Source: Haliclystus octoradiatus | Lineage: Eukaryota; Cnidaria; Staurozoa; Stauromedusae; Haliclystidae | Assembly (NCBI GenBank): GCA_916610825.1 | Contig: OU744447.1 | Location: forward strand, 17,887,563 to 17,951,562 | DNA: 64,000 nucleotides | Reading direction: 5' to 3' | In this document: one piece after another, positions 32,665 through 47,700 of the stretch | Layout of the letters: every line of letters starts with the position of its first letter | Position numbering within the stretch: position 1 is the stretch's first letter | Notes under the pieces: model-generated | The model's database searches: none | What the model saw: the letters and a program-made list of their open reading frames with translations, nothing else | Told to the model about the DNA's origin: nothing | Program-made: the position numbers and the translations under genes

Positions 32665-34687
32665 ATGGCTGCCAAAGAGGAACATTTTGATGCCGACAAG
32701 GAGAAAAATAAAGCATTACAAGCCGATGAAATTGCTGCATTGTCAGCTATATACGAAGATTCTTTTCAAGTAGTGGATATATTAAACAATTTGTTTGAGT
32801 TTCATATTGTAAACAATGAGAATTCTTGGTGGTCAGTGACATTACAGGTCCATTTACCTTCATCTTATCCATCATCAGAAGTTCCCATTCATAAAGTTTT
32901 CACAGAATGTATGAGCGACGCTGATTTATTTCAGTTATCTGTGCAATTTACAGAAATATGGGAAAGCAATAAAGGTGCTTGTATATTGTATTTATGGGTC
33001 GAAGAGGCTAGGACAATGCTGGATGATTTGCAGCAGATAGCTCTTGCTGAAGAAGAAATGCAACACATGAGTGCTCCGCCTCCGAAACCTGCAACAGAAG
33101 GTTAGTTTACCATTTAATCAGTTAAAATGGATATTATTTATTGGCCATATCTTTTAGTGTTTCTTGTTTTGAACTTTTGAACATACTTGCACGAAAGTTA
33201 AAAGTAAAATCATTGGCATATGATTCTCAACTGAATTCTGGAACACTAGGCTAGTGGCTAGCCAGGCTATACCTTTATTCAATATTAAACATGATTATTC
33301 CTATCTATACCTTTACCTGTAGTGAGCTTGTAGTTATTCTGTAGTTTCTCCGCTAAATTTGGAGACTCTAGCCTTAGATTGTTCATTGGTTGTTGGCTTA
33401 AAGGACTTCAAACTGCGGTCAATATTTTTTGCAAATATATAAGCCTATCTGCTACCCCTGATTGGCTTAGGCCTACTAGACGTGTAGCTGTTATTGCAAA
33501 ACGCCATCTAAAACTGTTGTATCATCACATTGATGAGATCCTCTGCGCACAATCAAACTAAAACTTTGGAGGAACTACATATACACTAAGGATTGGTTGA
33601 TTATATAATATTAAGTGCATGCAAACCGCCCAACAGACGCATATTACTCTTAACATAGGAATATATTATACAAGATAATAGGCAATCCACTACACTAGCA
33701 ATGCAAAGCATATTCTGGTGTGTACCTCAAAGTTGCAGTCTTTCAACTGTGCTTTCTGATCTGAAGAATTGGTCATTGAAGACAGGTGGTCTTTATATAG
33801 AGGAACAATTGTTTAATTAATGTCTGCTTGGTTGGTCATTGTAACTACGTAGCTACTACAATCGACTTGCAAGTCTCACTTTTATATTATACTGATCTTC
33901 ATGGATTGAGAAGTGATGGTAGTAGTGGAAACAGTACTGTCATATAGAAGGCACCCGTACCACTTCTCTATTTCTAGAGGAATGGCTCTTTTCGCTGAAT
34001 GCAATGATTGGGAAATGATACTTGTGTCCTTTGAGAGTTATATTGACTTTAAACACATTGAAACTTTATTAATCTTCAACAATTTAAAGTCAAGACTACA
34101 TAGACATGTTTAATTATATATTCAACAAGATTCTTTGTACTTTATTAACAGATTTCGTCACTAATGATGCCTTTAAAATATTACAAGCAAATCACAACCA
34201 AGAAAATATCACCAGAGATAATGATGACAATGAAACAAATAAAATGTTTGAATTTTTATCTGGCGATCCTTTGATGGACCGTAAAAGTACATTCCAAGCC
34301 CATATTACATCTGTTAATTCCTTAGATGATGTCAAAAGGGCCACAACACAATTAAAACAGAATCGTAAAATACAGCATGCGACACATAATATAATGGCAT
34401 ATCGTATCCAGCAAGATGAAAATAAAAGTAATTATCTATTTGATTGTGATGACGATGGTGAATATCAAGCTGGTGGAAGATTAAAACATCTTTTACAGAT
34501 TTTAAATGTTGTGAACATAGTTGTTATTGTTAGCCGATGGTATGGTGGGATTCAGCTCGGTCCTGATCGGTTCAAACATATCAATAACTGCGCAAGAGAT
34601 GTTATTGTGGAATATTGTAATAAACAGACTAATGACGAAAGTTCACCTAAAACAGACAAAAATAGATTGAAGCGAAAGAAAAGGTGA
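32665..34687 (+). CDS. IMPACT: IMPACT homologue (RWD + UPF0029/YIH1 domains)
   Basis: Inhibitor of GCN1-dependent activation of the kinase GCN2, by family. Exons 32665-33100 and 34152-34687 join through a phase-1 intron; 323 residues against 320 in human as remembered. The RWD domain occupies about residues 20-125 (QADEIAALSAIYED, then PSSYPSSEVP, then ILYLWVEEAR). A charged linker follows, then the YIH1/UPF0029 domain (about 195-290) with DRKSTFQAHI, ATHNIMAYRI, DCDDDGEYQAGGRL and SRWYGGIQLGPDRFKHINNC. The C-terminus is Lys/Arg-rich. I prefer the Met at 32665 (good context AACATGG). An in-frame Met at 32656 would add three residues. The intron has no clear repeats. Confidence 0.95.
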
Positions 34688-34746
34688 TAATTTAAATTAT
34701 GGCATTGTGTGTGATCATTTTATTCAAATCATTCATTCATTTTTGA

Positions 34747-34752
34747 AATAAA
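34747..34752 (+). promoter_or_regulatory. polyadenylation signal of IMPACT
   Basis: AATAAA 60 bp after the IMPACT stop codon. Confidence 0.6.
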
Positions 34753-35144
34753 TTTGAAAAATGGTTTGTTGTGTTATTAATATTTTAGCAAAGATATTCA
34801 GTATTTTAGTAAATCGGAATAAGATAAAATCTAAATGTTTTTGTTCGTTTTTCTGTTGTTTAAATTGTTATATAAATATGTTTATAGGTTTCTAGGAGTT
34901 TGATAGCAATTTGCTGAAGATTTTGACACTAGAGAGGCAGGAACACTTGCAAATCCTTAGGGATTATGTATGCTTACAGTTCTATCTACGGTGGACATAA
35001 AATAAAACACTCTTTTTTATTGTTCCAGGATATTATATATACTACGTATAGATAAATAATGCAAAGTTTTCCACACTTGTGCAGATATAGTGCTCAATGA
35101 TAAATATCAGAGCTTTAATAGATAAATAAATAAAATGAGTCAAA
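34753..35144. other. spacer between convergent IMPACT and HDDC2
   Basis: Non-coding A+T-rich spacer between the 3' ends of two convergent genes. TTTATT near 35014 could be the HDDC2 poly(A) signal on the minus strand. Confidence 0.3.
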
Positions 35145-35215
35145 AAAGAGACATACTGTTCTAGTTACTCCAAGTTTCACGCCATACGACGATCATCAGG
35201 AAAGAGTATCTACGT
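35145..35215. mobile_element. foldback family A fragment
   Basis: Contains gttactccaagtttcacgcc and gacgatcatcagg, the reverse-complement words of the family A arms. Confidence 0.4.
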
Positions 35216-35710
35216 ATATGAAATTTATAACAATATGCTACTTTATATAAAATTGCTATCAATGATCAGGTACTTTATCTTGAATAAGTCAGCCAGAAAA
35301 TCCATACGGTATATGATCTATAGAGATATAAAAATGAACACATACAAGTTGGTACATTAACTGTAACATGAACAGGGATATGGTAACGACTACAGACACA
35401 GAGATGAGAAACTTCTATTTATAACTGCAGCACAACTTTCTTGATCGCTCCCGTCTGGTATGGTTGAAAAGTGGGGCATTAAAAGCTAGGTGGGAATACG
35501 AGGGTTTGTATGGAGAATGTAAAATAGAAATAATTTTTATAACAAGGGGGTTATTAACCAAGTTTTTCTGTAGTTACATTTAGAATTCAATTCAAGTAAC
35601 AAATGTCAACTCGAAATAATAATCTCCTAAACATGAACTGCAACCAAAATTGAGATGAGATAGCCCTGTGGCCATGGCTACATAGATTGTAATTCCCTTT
35701 TTACCTTAAG

Positions 35711-38700
35711 TCATTTTGATCCATGATCCACTGCTGCACAGCCTCGTTGACGTACCAACTCTTCTACCCAGGATTTAACCACTGGCGATTTAAATTTGCC
35801 TATAAATAGAGAAGTACCAGCTAACTGTCAGTAGTTATCGCTTTTCAAATTAAAAGAAATGAGAGATCAATGAATAATACGACAGAACTTTCAAGTTGAG
35901 ATTGGTGAAACAAAATAATCATTCCTCGATACAAGTTAAAAATAATGCAAATTAATTGTTTATAATATCTCATTATAATTGGGAATAGGTACAAAGAAAC
36001 ACATTCCCTTTTTCAATTATTGTGTTAGAAATTAAACAACAAGCAATCAGTAAATGTCAGCAGTTTAATGAGGAATTGTAAGCTAAATATTTTGTATCTC
36101 TACTGTGACATTTTGTTCAAAAAATAAAGATACAGCTACTATACTTTTAAATTTAAATTTATACAGTACGGCTTTAGACAGCTTCAAATGACCTCAATAA
36201 AGATTTAATTAATCACTTCTGTAAACCTATCTAGTCTTGAAAAATTCAAAGCATCACTGTTTACAGTTAATAGTTTATATTTTGTGTCTGTAACAAATTG
36301 AACTAAACAAGTCCTGCATAACATATTTTTTACAGAAGTAGAACATCATGTAAATTACTTAAATAGCAAATCCATTCTATATTTTGCTAAAATGAGAGAG
36401 AGAAGCCTCAGAAATGATAATTTGATACACGGAATCCGGTGCAATGTATTTTTGGCTGAAAATAAATATGGCATATTTTCCTTCGACTTGAACAAGTTTC
36501 TAGTGTGAAACTCCATTGGATGGTTGGTTGCTTTGAGTCAAATCTCACGAGAGATTTCTCTCTAATACCTCCAATGACTCATAGATAGATTGGTTCACAA
36601 TTAGGTTTGTAAATACCTTTTGTAGTTTCAAAGAACATCTGCAATTCACCACTTATATCCTGCTCTAAATAAATATGATACAAATGCATCACTGTACTAT
36701 ATTAATAATCATTACACAATACACATGGGGGTCATTCTCAGGTCAACTGTGACAGCCGTGATATATATTTTGATATTGACGAATGAATAGTAAATCTCAA
36801 ATTTAATTGTTGAGAGATACGATACTTTAAGTGCTTTGAAAATGAATGTCACAAAGTCAGCTGTGAACATAATAAACAAATACTAGAGATTGAACAGTAG
36901 TACCATACAATATACGTACACCAGTGCTACACAGTTAATACTGGCTGAATTCAATGTCTGCTCATCAGTATTTGAAGTCATATCACAATGTGTTGGTTTG
37001 AAACTAATTAAGTAATTATCCGCAAGGCAGGAGTTTGATGATAATTTCATCTACACGGGATTGCTACTTTTCTATTTTCTAATGGTCAGAAGTACAGGAG
37101 ATGTGAAACACAACCAGTAACTGTTTATTTGCATTACCAACCAATAGGACATCAATGTGTTAATGGTCATGCCCCTGTGAAAAACAGTTCAGGAGTTCAT
37201 GAACTGTTCATGAACTCCTGAACTGTTTTTTGCAAACGCAATGGCAATATGTACATCTAAACACTTACAGAAGTCCTATCATATCATAATTATTATTAGG
37301 CATAGCTAGCTAGCTACGTCGTCATATGTTTCTGTTTAGGACATACCTTTTTCATACTCAAAAGCTTGAAGGATCATTTCAAATCTATCTAAATCTTTGA
37401 CAAACTTTGCTTCTTCTGTCACCTGAGACTCATATTCCTGTAAATAAAGCAGTAAATGAAACTGTATAAAACGAAGAGTTCATGACGTGTCAATGGTGTA
37501 AACCGGTCAAATGCAACACAAAACACTGAACATCAATGACATGTACAGCACGCCTATCATTAGAAATTCAAAATAGTTGAATGCTATTGCCAATCATGCA
37601 TTTATGTAAATGTAAATTTTATGTAAATATTCGAAAATATCAAAACTAATTCAGACTGAACATAGATGACGCGATTTCTTGAACCAACAACCTGACTGCT
37701 GACTGCTAAAAGCCACTACAAACACTGGAAAAATCAGCACATACAGAAAAAAACAAAATGGTGCAAGAGAAAATGCAAAAAGTTACTGACATAAACAGAA
37801 AAGTAGAAATCGAAGCAATTAAGCCAAAGCAAGATCAGCAAGATGAAAGAAATCAAACAGTTAAATGAGACAATTCCCAGAAACATTAGAGATATTACAA
37901 AAGAGAAATGCAACGGATGACAGAATGCCTTTACTTTGCAAAGAATCAATAATGCAGATTTGTTGATAGATGGGAGGACAGACACACAGTGATCTGCAGG
38001 TATTTTCTTACAAGAATTAAATGCAACAAATCAACATGCCGATTCGATCATGATAAAAGATTGGTATGCAAGTGGAATGAAAAAGGGAATTGCAGGTACG
38101 GAGATATATGTATATGGATACACCGCCTGGACACAATCGCAGAGAAATGAGATGAAAAAGAAAACTAAAAGATATTACATGCTAAGTTTGCAGGAAGAGC
38201 AAATAACTGCTGTCAAGTCAAATACAAACCAATAGCGGTGGTTAACAATCGACATAGAAGCAATATTCAGAAGGCAAATACTTTACAGTCAATTAGAAAA
38301 TAATGCGAAAGTAGATCAATTCCAGCTTCCATTGGAACACCGATAAAAATAATGGGAAGCAATGCAGGAACAAAAGGGGGTAGATGCAAAGCTGCTCCAG
38401 GCACTGAAAGAGCAAATGCGTTCAGAAATAGATTTGTTCAAAACAGAGATCAAGCACCCTCATAATATTAATAGGTCCAGTGCTAACAGTTGGCAAGGTC
38501 CAATGTACAGAACAGTAGTTACCGCCACATCAATGACAAAACCCAAAAAACACTTTAATATTAGCAGAAGGTGAAGGGAATTATAAAAAAGGAAAAACAG
38601 GAAAGAGCATAGAAAAGAAATTGAATAATATGAAAATATATTATGTGAACACAAGAGGGCTGAAATCTAAATTAGAAAGTCTAAATGAAATAATGGAAGT

Positions 38701-41700
38701 TATGTTATAAGTTATGGAACTCATGAGCAAATGTATGGAACGCCGTTCCTGCCATAAATAGACAAACAACTTTATATTATTTTCTAAAGCTTTGTATTAT
38801 CATCAATTCACTTGATTTTTAGTGATAGGCAAGTTGATATATATACGACTTGTCATTAATAGCTTTAATATATAGCTTTAATATATATAATTCCAGAGAG
38901 ATGACCTCCCAAACCCAACCTAAGTTAACATTCAAAGATCGTCCAAGAGAATGGGTGAAAAAACATTTTGGAACCAGATCGTCTGTTAATGATTTTCTGC
39001 AGCTGTTACGTGAAGCACCGCATGAAAAATATCCCAACCTGCCAAAAGATATGAGAACTTTGATGAAAACGTCAAGAAAAATAGAAACAGAAAAAATTGC
39101 AAAGGATCCTACTTATATATGGGAATAGAAAATGGGATTTCAAAATGTCTTGATAACATTAAAGGTCTGTTTGAAGATGACATCATTGAGCTTCAATTTA
39201 ACATTGATGGACTGCCGTTGTTTAAATCGAGTAAGATGCAGCTTTGGCCAATTCTATGTTCATTCAATGGCTTCATCCCCTTCATCGTTTGCCTCTACAC
39301 TGGTGAATCGCAACCAAAACCAGTGAAAAAATTCCTGAAAGACTTAATCAGCGAAATAAAATTATTAAAACAAAATGGGATGGTGCATAATGACAAGGTG
39401 ACACCATTCAAAGTTGAGGCCGTAATATGCGATGCACCAGCTAGATCATTCATAAAATGCATAATCGGACACAACGGCTATTAGGGTACTCCTGTGAAAG
39501 ATGCAAAATTAGAGGTTCACGCAATGGGCGCACAGTATTCCTTTTAACTAGGCATACAAAGCACAGAAAATTCAAATTCAACATATGGGGTTATAGAACC
39601 CATCAAGTCGGTCGATCACCATTCATCCTCTACCTTTGAACAAACGCGCAATGTATCGCAAATCTATATCTTCAAATGATTATAAGGCTGAATATATAAA
39701 AGTCTCGAAGCAATACTATTCTGCAATGAAAGATTTTAATGTTGAACGTGAAAAATCTCTGCTCGAGGATCCATCTCTTGCAAAGTTTTATTCCTTTGTA
39801 AACTCTAAATTACAGTCTAAGCCTACGACGCCCCTTTTAAAAGATGACAGCGGTAACATTATCACGGATTCGAAAGAGAGAGCTAATTTATTCAATAAGT
39901 ATTTTTCTACAGTCTTTACTGAAGATGATGGCCTTACTCCCGAATTTTCACGTCAAACGGATGATGAAACGTTTCTGTCAAATGTTAATTTCTCGTATTC
40001 AAATGTTTTACGCACACTATTGGACTTACCGAATAAAACATCACGTACGCCAGATGGGTACCCTGCACTTTTGTTAAAAAACATTGCTACTGCTATTGCT
40101 TTACCTTTATCGATGCTGTTTGAGTTATCATTTTTACAAAGCTGTATTCCGGACGTTTGGAAAACTGCGTTTGTTATTCCGATCTTCAAAAAGGGAAAGT
40201 CATCACTATGTCAAAACTATCGCCCTGTTTCCTAAACCTGTATTTCGTGTAAGGTGATGGAATCGATTATAGTTAGTCAAATGCTTGATTATCTTCGTAA
40301 ACATAACTTGCTAACAAAAGAACAACATGGCTTTTTAACTCGTCGCTCAACATGTACTCAGCTTATTGATACGTTACATAGCTGGAGTGAAGCAGTGAAC
40401 AAAAGGCTACGCGTTGATACAATTTATATCGATTTTAGCAAAACGTTCGATACGGTATCACATAGTAAGTTATTGATCAAGTTAAGTGCTTATGGTTTCG
40501 AATACGAACTTTTGGACTGGATTTCTTCATTTTTAAATGACCATTCTCAAATCGTATGTATCGAAGATAGCTATTCAAATCCCTTAAACGTTGTCAGCGG
40601 AGTACCGCAAGGTTCTGTGATTGGACCACTCTTATTTATTTTATTTATTAATGACATTGTCACTTGTGTTGAAGATGATTGTCAAATTAAATTATTCGCT
40701 GATGATGCAAAGATATTCTCTTGCAGAAGTACAGCAAACGTTAACTCTGATTTATCTAACAGCATAGAAAACCTTTGTCAATGGTCAGAAAAGTGGCAGC
40801 TACGTATCGCGTTTGAAAAATGCTCAGTCTTTAGTGTAGGAAACATGAAAATACCTTCATGTGATTACAACTTATCTGGACACTATTTACAACCTGTCAA
40901 TAAGATCAAAGACCTTGGAGTTATCCTCACTTCAGATCTAAAGTCATCTTCTCATTGCTCAATGATTGCATCTAAAGCATACTCGAGACTTTATTTAATA
41001 TTAAAATGTTTCACCTGTCGTAATCCTGAATTACTAGTCAAAGCCTACAAAACATATGTACGCCCACTGTTGGAAACGGTTTCACCAGTGTGGAATCCCT
41101 GTCTTCAAAAAGATATTGTTACAATAGAGAAAGTTCAAAGGCATTTAACAAGAAAAATGAACCCTTCAAGAGTAGACAGTTTGTATTACAAGTCATATCC
41201 TGAAAGACTAAAATATTACAATCTTGAATCGTTGGAAACTCGTAGAATTGAAAATGATTTAATTTATATGTTTAAAATAACCCATAATATGGTCGATTTA
41301 GACATAAATAAGCTTTGCAATTTCGATATAAATAAATACAACATGAGAGGAAACTCGTACAAATTAAAATCAAAATCAATCCCCAAGTTTAAATCCATTC
41401 AAAATGACTTTTGCAATCGTGTCATACCTTGGTGGAATTCTCTGCCAGAGAAATGTGTTACTTCAAAGACAGTGCCAGCATTCAAACGTTCTTTAGCTAG
41501 CATAGATCTAAATGCCTTGTAAATACTTTAGTACAAATGTCGTAACCTTTAAGTTTTATCTTATAACCTTTTTAACTTAACTAGATAGTTCTAAATGCCT
41601 TGTAAATATTTGAGTAGCAATTTTTGTTTGTAAAACTTTTATCTTAATAACATATCTTAACTTTTTTAACGGCTTTACATAAGTGGGAACCACAAGTTTC

Positions 41701-44700
41701 CCTGTATTTGCCTGTCACCATTGTTGACAAATAAAATACATACATACATCCGAGCTGGCATTGATTGCATTTTGGATTTTCCATTAGAACCATATGCACT
41801 TGGTTTGTCTTGGAATGACAAAAAAAAATGGTGATGTACCTTTTCACCAATGGTAAGTCACGCTGTATGAAGAGAAGTGAATAAATAAATTGACTTTTAG
41901 TTGGATGAAACACAATTCTCCATTTTACCACTTTCGAAGTTGAAATTGCCATTCATTTTTTTTCATTTTAAATAAACAATTACGTTTAACAAAAATTAGT
42001 CCAGAAGTTCAAATTAGAATTTTTATTGATTGAAAAATGTTTTTGAAAAAGATTGCAAATACAAAAAGAAATGCGGTAAAGAAGGGTGTGAGAGGCTTTG
42101 TCATCCCCTTCTTCATTTAGTCCCCAAGACATTGAAGTTAAAAATCATCAATAAATTCATATCATGTTTCCAACAAGCAAGACCTTGTAGTTTTGGGCAC
42201 AATTGAAATTACTCTTTGTGGTTAATAGTATGATTAAAGCAACAATTTTAGTTGATGAAGGCAGTGATACAACACTAATTACCTAGTCATTACAAACAAG
42301 CCAGATTTCCAAGAAACACAGGATAGGATGTTACCATTAACAGTGTGTCAGGGGATAGTAAAAAGTAGCTTTCTTCAAAAATTAAATTAAAAGTCCTAAC
42401 ACCAGAGGGACCTGAATCAAATCATTCTTTCTTTGCCTGGTCTATCCCTAGGGTTTGTGAAGCAATGAAATTGACCAAAGGGAAAGATCAGAAAGTAAAC
42501 TGGACACACCTGGAGGATTTACCTTCAAAAAATAAAGGAGGTAAAATTGATATCCTGCTAGGTGTAGACCACCAAGCTAAACTATCATGAGCACTATAAA
42601 CAATAGGTGAGCTGAATTCAGTCCCAAATGTCTCTGAATCCCAGAAACGCTTGAACCCTTGGTCCAAAGGTGCATTGGTTTGCAAGTGTCTCCTTGCCAA
42701 CCACCCTAAGCTTGTTTTGATGACATATGGTTCGTTAATACCAGTGCCATTTCTGATATCAAGTAGCATTTTATTAGTCTTACGTTCGAGAAAATTAGAA
42801 GAGAAACTAAATTTTTAGATATTGGATATGAAGTAGCGTTGCCGTGAAAGCCTGGGGAACCAGACCTTTGCAACAACTATGTTAGTGGCAAAATCATGGT
42901 TTCTAGATCTTGAAAAACAGATTTCTAGAGATAAAACTTTATGCAAGTTAGTAGAAAGAAGATATTGACATTTAGATATCAAACATGTTTTCTATGTAAA
43001 ACTATTGGTCACTTGGCAAAGGATTGTGCTGATAAAGGCAATAAAAAAGTTGTTTGTTTCAGATGTGGCAAACCTGGTCACACATCGGATGTTTGCCGTA
43101 CCGTATTGTCGGAAAACTGGAAGGGGGTCGCAGCCTCTGTGGAACAAACTGTGGCCCGAACAATTGAATTTGAAAGACTTATTGTTGTGTAATGTTTCCG
43201 TTGACAGTAAAAATTTTCGGTCCTTAGTAGATACAGGATGCACCGACACGATAGTTTCAAGAACCGTTATTGCTGATAAGTCTGTTGCTGATGAAAAGAT
43301 TATTACGTTAATGGATACTATTACTGTTGAAAGTTTTGGTTCGATTTGGTTAAAAGTCGTTATGGCCATTTCAAATTGTAATGTACCACTCGCGTTGTTG
43401 GTGTTTAACTCGTCTTGGATGTGGCCTTAATGTCGCAGTTATGGTTATGTCGAAAGTATTACGACAGGTCTTGTCGATCGACCCTATTATTGCCAAGGGG
43501 TGCAGGTCTTACATTGATGTTATATTTGTTGATGAGTCTATTGTGTCAGCTCAAACGTGCATAATCATTTACAACAATATGGTTTATTATCTAAGCCAAC
43601 TGAAAAACTAATTTGTAGTGCTAATCCTCTAAGAGTTCTTGGATTAAGTGTTACTCAATCTGGAGAGCATCTAATTTGGTCTTGTCAAATAAGTTGTCAT
43701 TGAGTGAAATTGATCTTAATTGTTTTACGAAACGAGAACTTTACTCTTTATATGGTAGACTCGTTGCCATGAACCCTGTATGTGGTTGGTCAAGAGTATC
43801 TGCTAGTTATTTAAAACGTATGTCCAACAATTTTGATTACAACGATAAATTACCACCTGAAATTGTAAATTGTATTCATAGTGTTGTTAAACGAGTTGAT
43901 GAAATGGATCCGACACGTGGACGATGGGATATTGATATCAATAAGAAAGGACGTATTTGGTGTGACGCCAGCTCTATTGCTCTTGGTGTATGTGTTGAAA
44001 TCGACGGTGATAGCTGAAGATGCATCTTGGTTAAGAAAAGACGAAGATGGACATATTAATATGGCTGAATTAGATAGTGTTGTAAAAGGAATTAACTTGG
44101 CAGTGTCTTGGAATTTAAATGAATTCGATATAATGACTGATTCAGCAGCTGCAGTATATAGATGGTTAGCAGATTCTTTGAATGGCAAAAAAGCGTGTTA
44201 AAAACAAAAGCATCTAATGAGTTATTGATTCGCCTTAGACTTGGTTTGATATCTACTATTGTTGAAGAGTATAATTTAATTGTTAATGTAATTTTAGTAC
44301 GATCAGAAGAGAACATATCAGATTGTCTTACTCGTGTACCTTTAACATGGTTACCAAAGAATGTAATTAAACCGGTTGTTACTGCTACCGCTATTACTCA
44401 AAATAATATGGATAAAGATTTAACTGATGCAGTGGAGGTACATAATTTATTACATGGTGGTTATACCAGAACGAAATGGTTATTCAGTCAAGTAAATTTA
44501 GATGATTCTGACGAAACAGCGCGTGATATTGTACATAATTGTAATTGTTGCAATTATATCTATCCTGCACCCTTTACGTGGGGAAAAGGTGAATTACATG
44601 TTAAACTAAATTGGAAACGATTAGCTCTAGATGTTACCTAGTATGACAGACAAAAATATTTATCCATTGTAGATTGCGGACCCTCAAGATATGTTATTTG

Positions 44701-47700
44701 GCGTCGTATTAATGATGAAGGAGAAACTCAATTCGCTAGATGCAGAGTCTGGGGCGAGCTATGTATTGTGGGACTGTTTTGTAAAAGCTGTCAAACTCAA
44801 AACTTGAATTTATACGTGAATAAGCTGTTTCGTAACTCTTTACAAATATATTTTCGATGTCTTTCAACTGTTTGTGCCAAAATGTATTTCAACTGGCGAG
44901 TCAAAGCTTGGACTGCATAGTTTTGCTTTGCCTTTAAATGATTCCAAGCTGATGAAGACTTGGAAAAATCAGATACCGCGTACAGATTGGCATGTAACAA
45001 AATATACACAAATTTGTAATTTGCATTTTGAAGCTGAAGATATGGATGCTTATGGTTTTAATTGGCGATTAAAACCCGGAGCCTACCCTAAAAAATGTTT
45101 AAAGATTGTCCCTGCAGGAAAAAAAGTGAGTAAACGAAGTAAACTAGTTTGTGTGTCGCATGTAAACATATGTATTTTACCCTGTGTATTTTCATTGACA
45201 TTTTCCATCCTGCAATCATGCTGAACAGGTAAACGTGTTTTATGTTATATAATTTCTTGATCACGTCTTTATTTCTAATTGTTTAATTCTAATTAAGTTG
45301 GTGATTTATTATGGGTGAAATCAGATACATACATGTACGATGCTCAACCAATTTGAAACCTGGCAAAGTCGTAGAACAATTGACTGCCCGGAGAATTAAC
45401 GTTGAAATTAATTGTGTAATTAATCCGAGGCATGTGGCACATTTGCGGCATTGCCAAGGGGCGTCTACAAGTATGAATATTGATTTAGTTAATGATATAT
45501 AATTAGATAATGAAGTGCATTCTGATTATTCCGATGATTCTCAATCTGAGAAAGAAATGATAGAAGTGTACAACATGTCGACGCCCACCATTATGGTTGA
45601 ATGACTATGTTTCTTCTTAACTATTTACAAATTTTTAGAAAACTTGAGGGGTAACAATAAAAAAAAAAATAAAAAAAAATAGGATAAATATGTGAAGTAA
45701 TACATTTTAAACATTACTGTCAACCAAAATTGATTGACAACGAGCGACAATCATTTGCTTGCGCTTGGCAAATTGTGAAATCTGTCCAAAGGGTCCAAAT
45801 CAGAAATGATAACCATTCTTAGCAAGATTTTACTTTAAGGTTATAATGGAAAAGACAAAGGATGATGTTGAGTTTTATTTCTTTTCAAAACAGAGGTAGA
45901 AGAAATCGAGAAGAAACTCCAATCTTAAGAAAGAACAGGAATATCTATTACTACAATGAATTGAGCAAACCTTACCATTGAGAACACATTGCGTACTTGT
46001 TAGTCAGAGTTTATCTGCTGAAGAAATGCCAATGGGAAATCATGGTATTTACAGGGTTACGGGAAAAACAGTATGGTTTTGTAGCTGACATTGAATCAAC
46101 GTTCCTTTAAATTATCTGCCGAACATTGAGACTTCAAGAGATTTTTCCGGTTTGAGAACAATGACCCATACAAACCTCTCACCACTTGCAGAGCAAAGGT
46201 TCACATTTTTGCAAAAATTGAGTCCTGCAATTGCAACTCAGGCACTTCAGTATGCTGCTTCCCCACACAATGGTGCTGCACAGCAACAATAAGCCAACTC
46301 TTTCACCTGCAAAAACTCATGTAGACGATGACCTTGATTGTGGTGATTCCATACCTGGATGCATTGAGGTATTATTACATTTCGCACAATACTTGGTCAC
46401 TTAAACATACGGCTCTGCAAATTGTTGAAAGTCACCCGGACATACCCAAAGCTTTTTCCATTTCTAAGCATACCCAGGATCTGTGTCAAATTGACTTCAG
46501 CCAAGCACCTCTACAAAGAATGCTTGGCATAGCCTGGGATGCTGCTTCTGATGCCTTTCTCCTAAAGGAGGGACTCCAAAACAAACAACTCACAAGAAGA
46601 GGTATCGTAGCCATCATCAAATTCATCTGCGACCCCCTTGGAATGGCAAGCCGGGTGACTCTCCAAGGCAAGCTTTTTTAATGTGCGTCCATCTTGGCTA
46701 AGCCACAAAGACCAGACAACTGGGATGCCCTGCTTCCTCTACATCTCTATAAAAAATGGCAGGAATAGTCAGAGTCAGGAATGGCAGGAATGTTCAACCC
46801 TCACCAATCTCTCAAATATCTTCTTTTCCAGCGGCGCTTCTTTCCCTCCAACTTACAGACTTTGTCTCAGCAATTCATGCACATCTTCAGTGATGCTTCT
46901 CAAGATTGGCCATATTATATACCTCAAATCATTGAGCAAAAATGGTGGTGCCCATACCTCCTTTGTTTCTGCTAACTTAAACCTGGCACCAAGATGCGCA
47001 AATTCTATTTCACGCCTAGAGCCCTGTGCTGCCTTGGAAGCTTCAAGAAAGCCTGTCAAGATATGAATACCCAATCGGATGTGCAGATTGCGACATTGAG
47101 TCATATGACGGGACAGTGACATGTGAAGAAGATCCAGACGTGAAATCACAACAGCTTGACCAAGTTGCTAGTTTCGCGGTCAATTCTTATTCATAATTGT
47201 GATTGAAAGGAACAACTGTTGCCAATGAGTTAAATTAGCCTGTACAGGGTAATGGAGTTGCCTGATGGAGTTAGCCATTGATATATTGTAATCAAATAGT
47301 GACAATCAGCGGCTGGGGAACCCCACAAATTTGTATGTAGGATTCATAGTGCTTTGTTATTAAACTATTGTTATTCTCCCAAAACTAATCTTTTGTAACT
47401 TTAATAAACCTGTAATTCTATTATCCTTTCTTTAGTTTACAAAATATATTGGTGTTGAACTGAAAGTGCATTTATTGTAGGCTACAAATATCCACACTTC
47501 ACATTTCATGTATTTCTTAATAAATAGTAGTAGACCTAATGTAGTAATGTAGAATTTTATTACATTTTTAATACATAGAATCATTATCTTGAGAACATAT
47601 TAAAAAAAAATGTTCTTATTTTCAATGTCAAAGCTAGAAATCATGATAGAATCTATTTATTCATACAGTATGGGAATAAAAGAAATGTAGGGTTTACATA

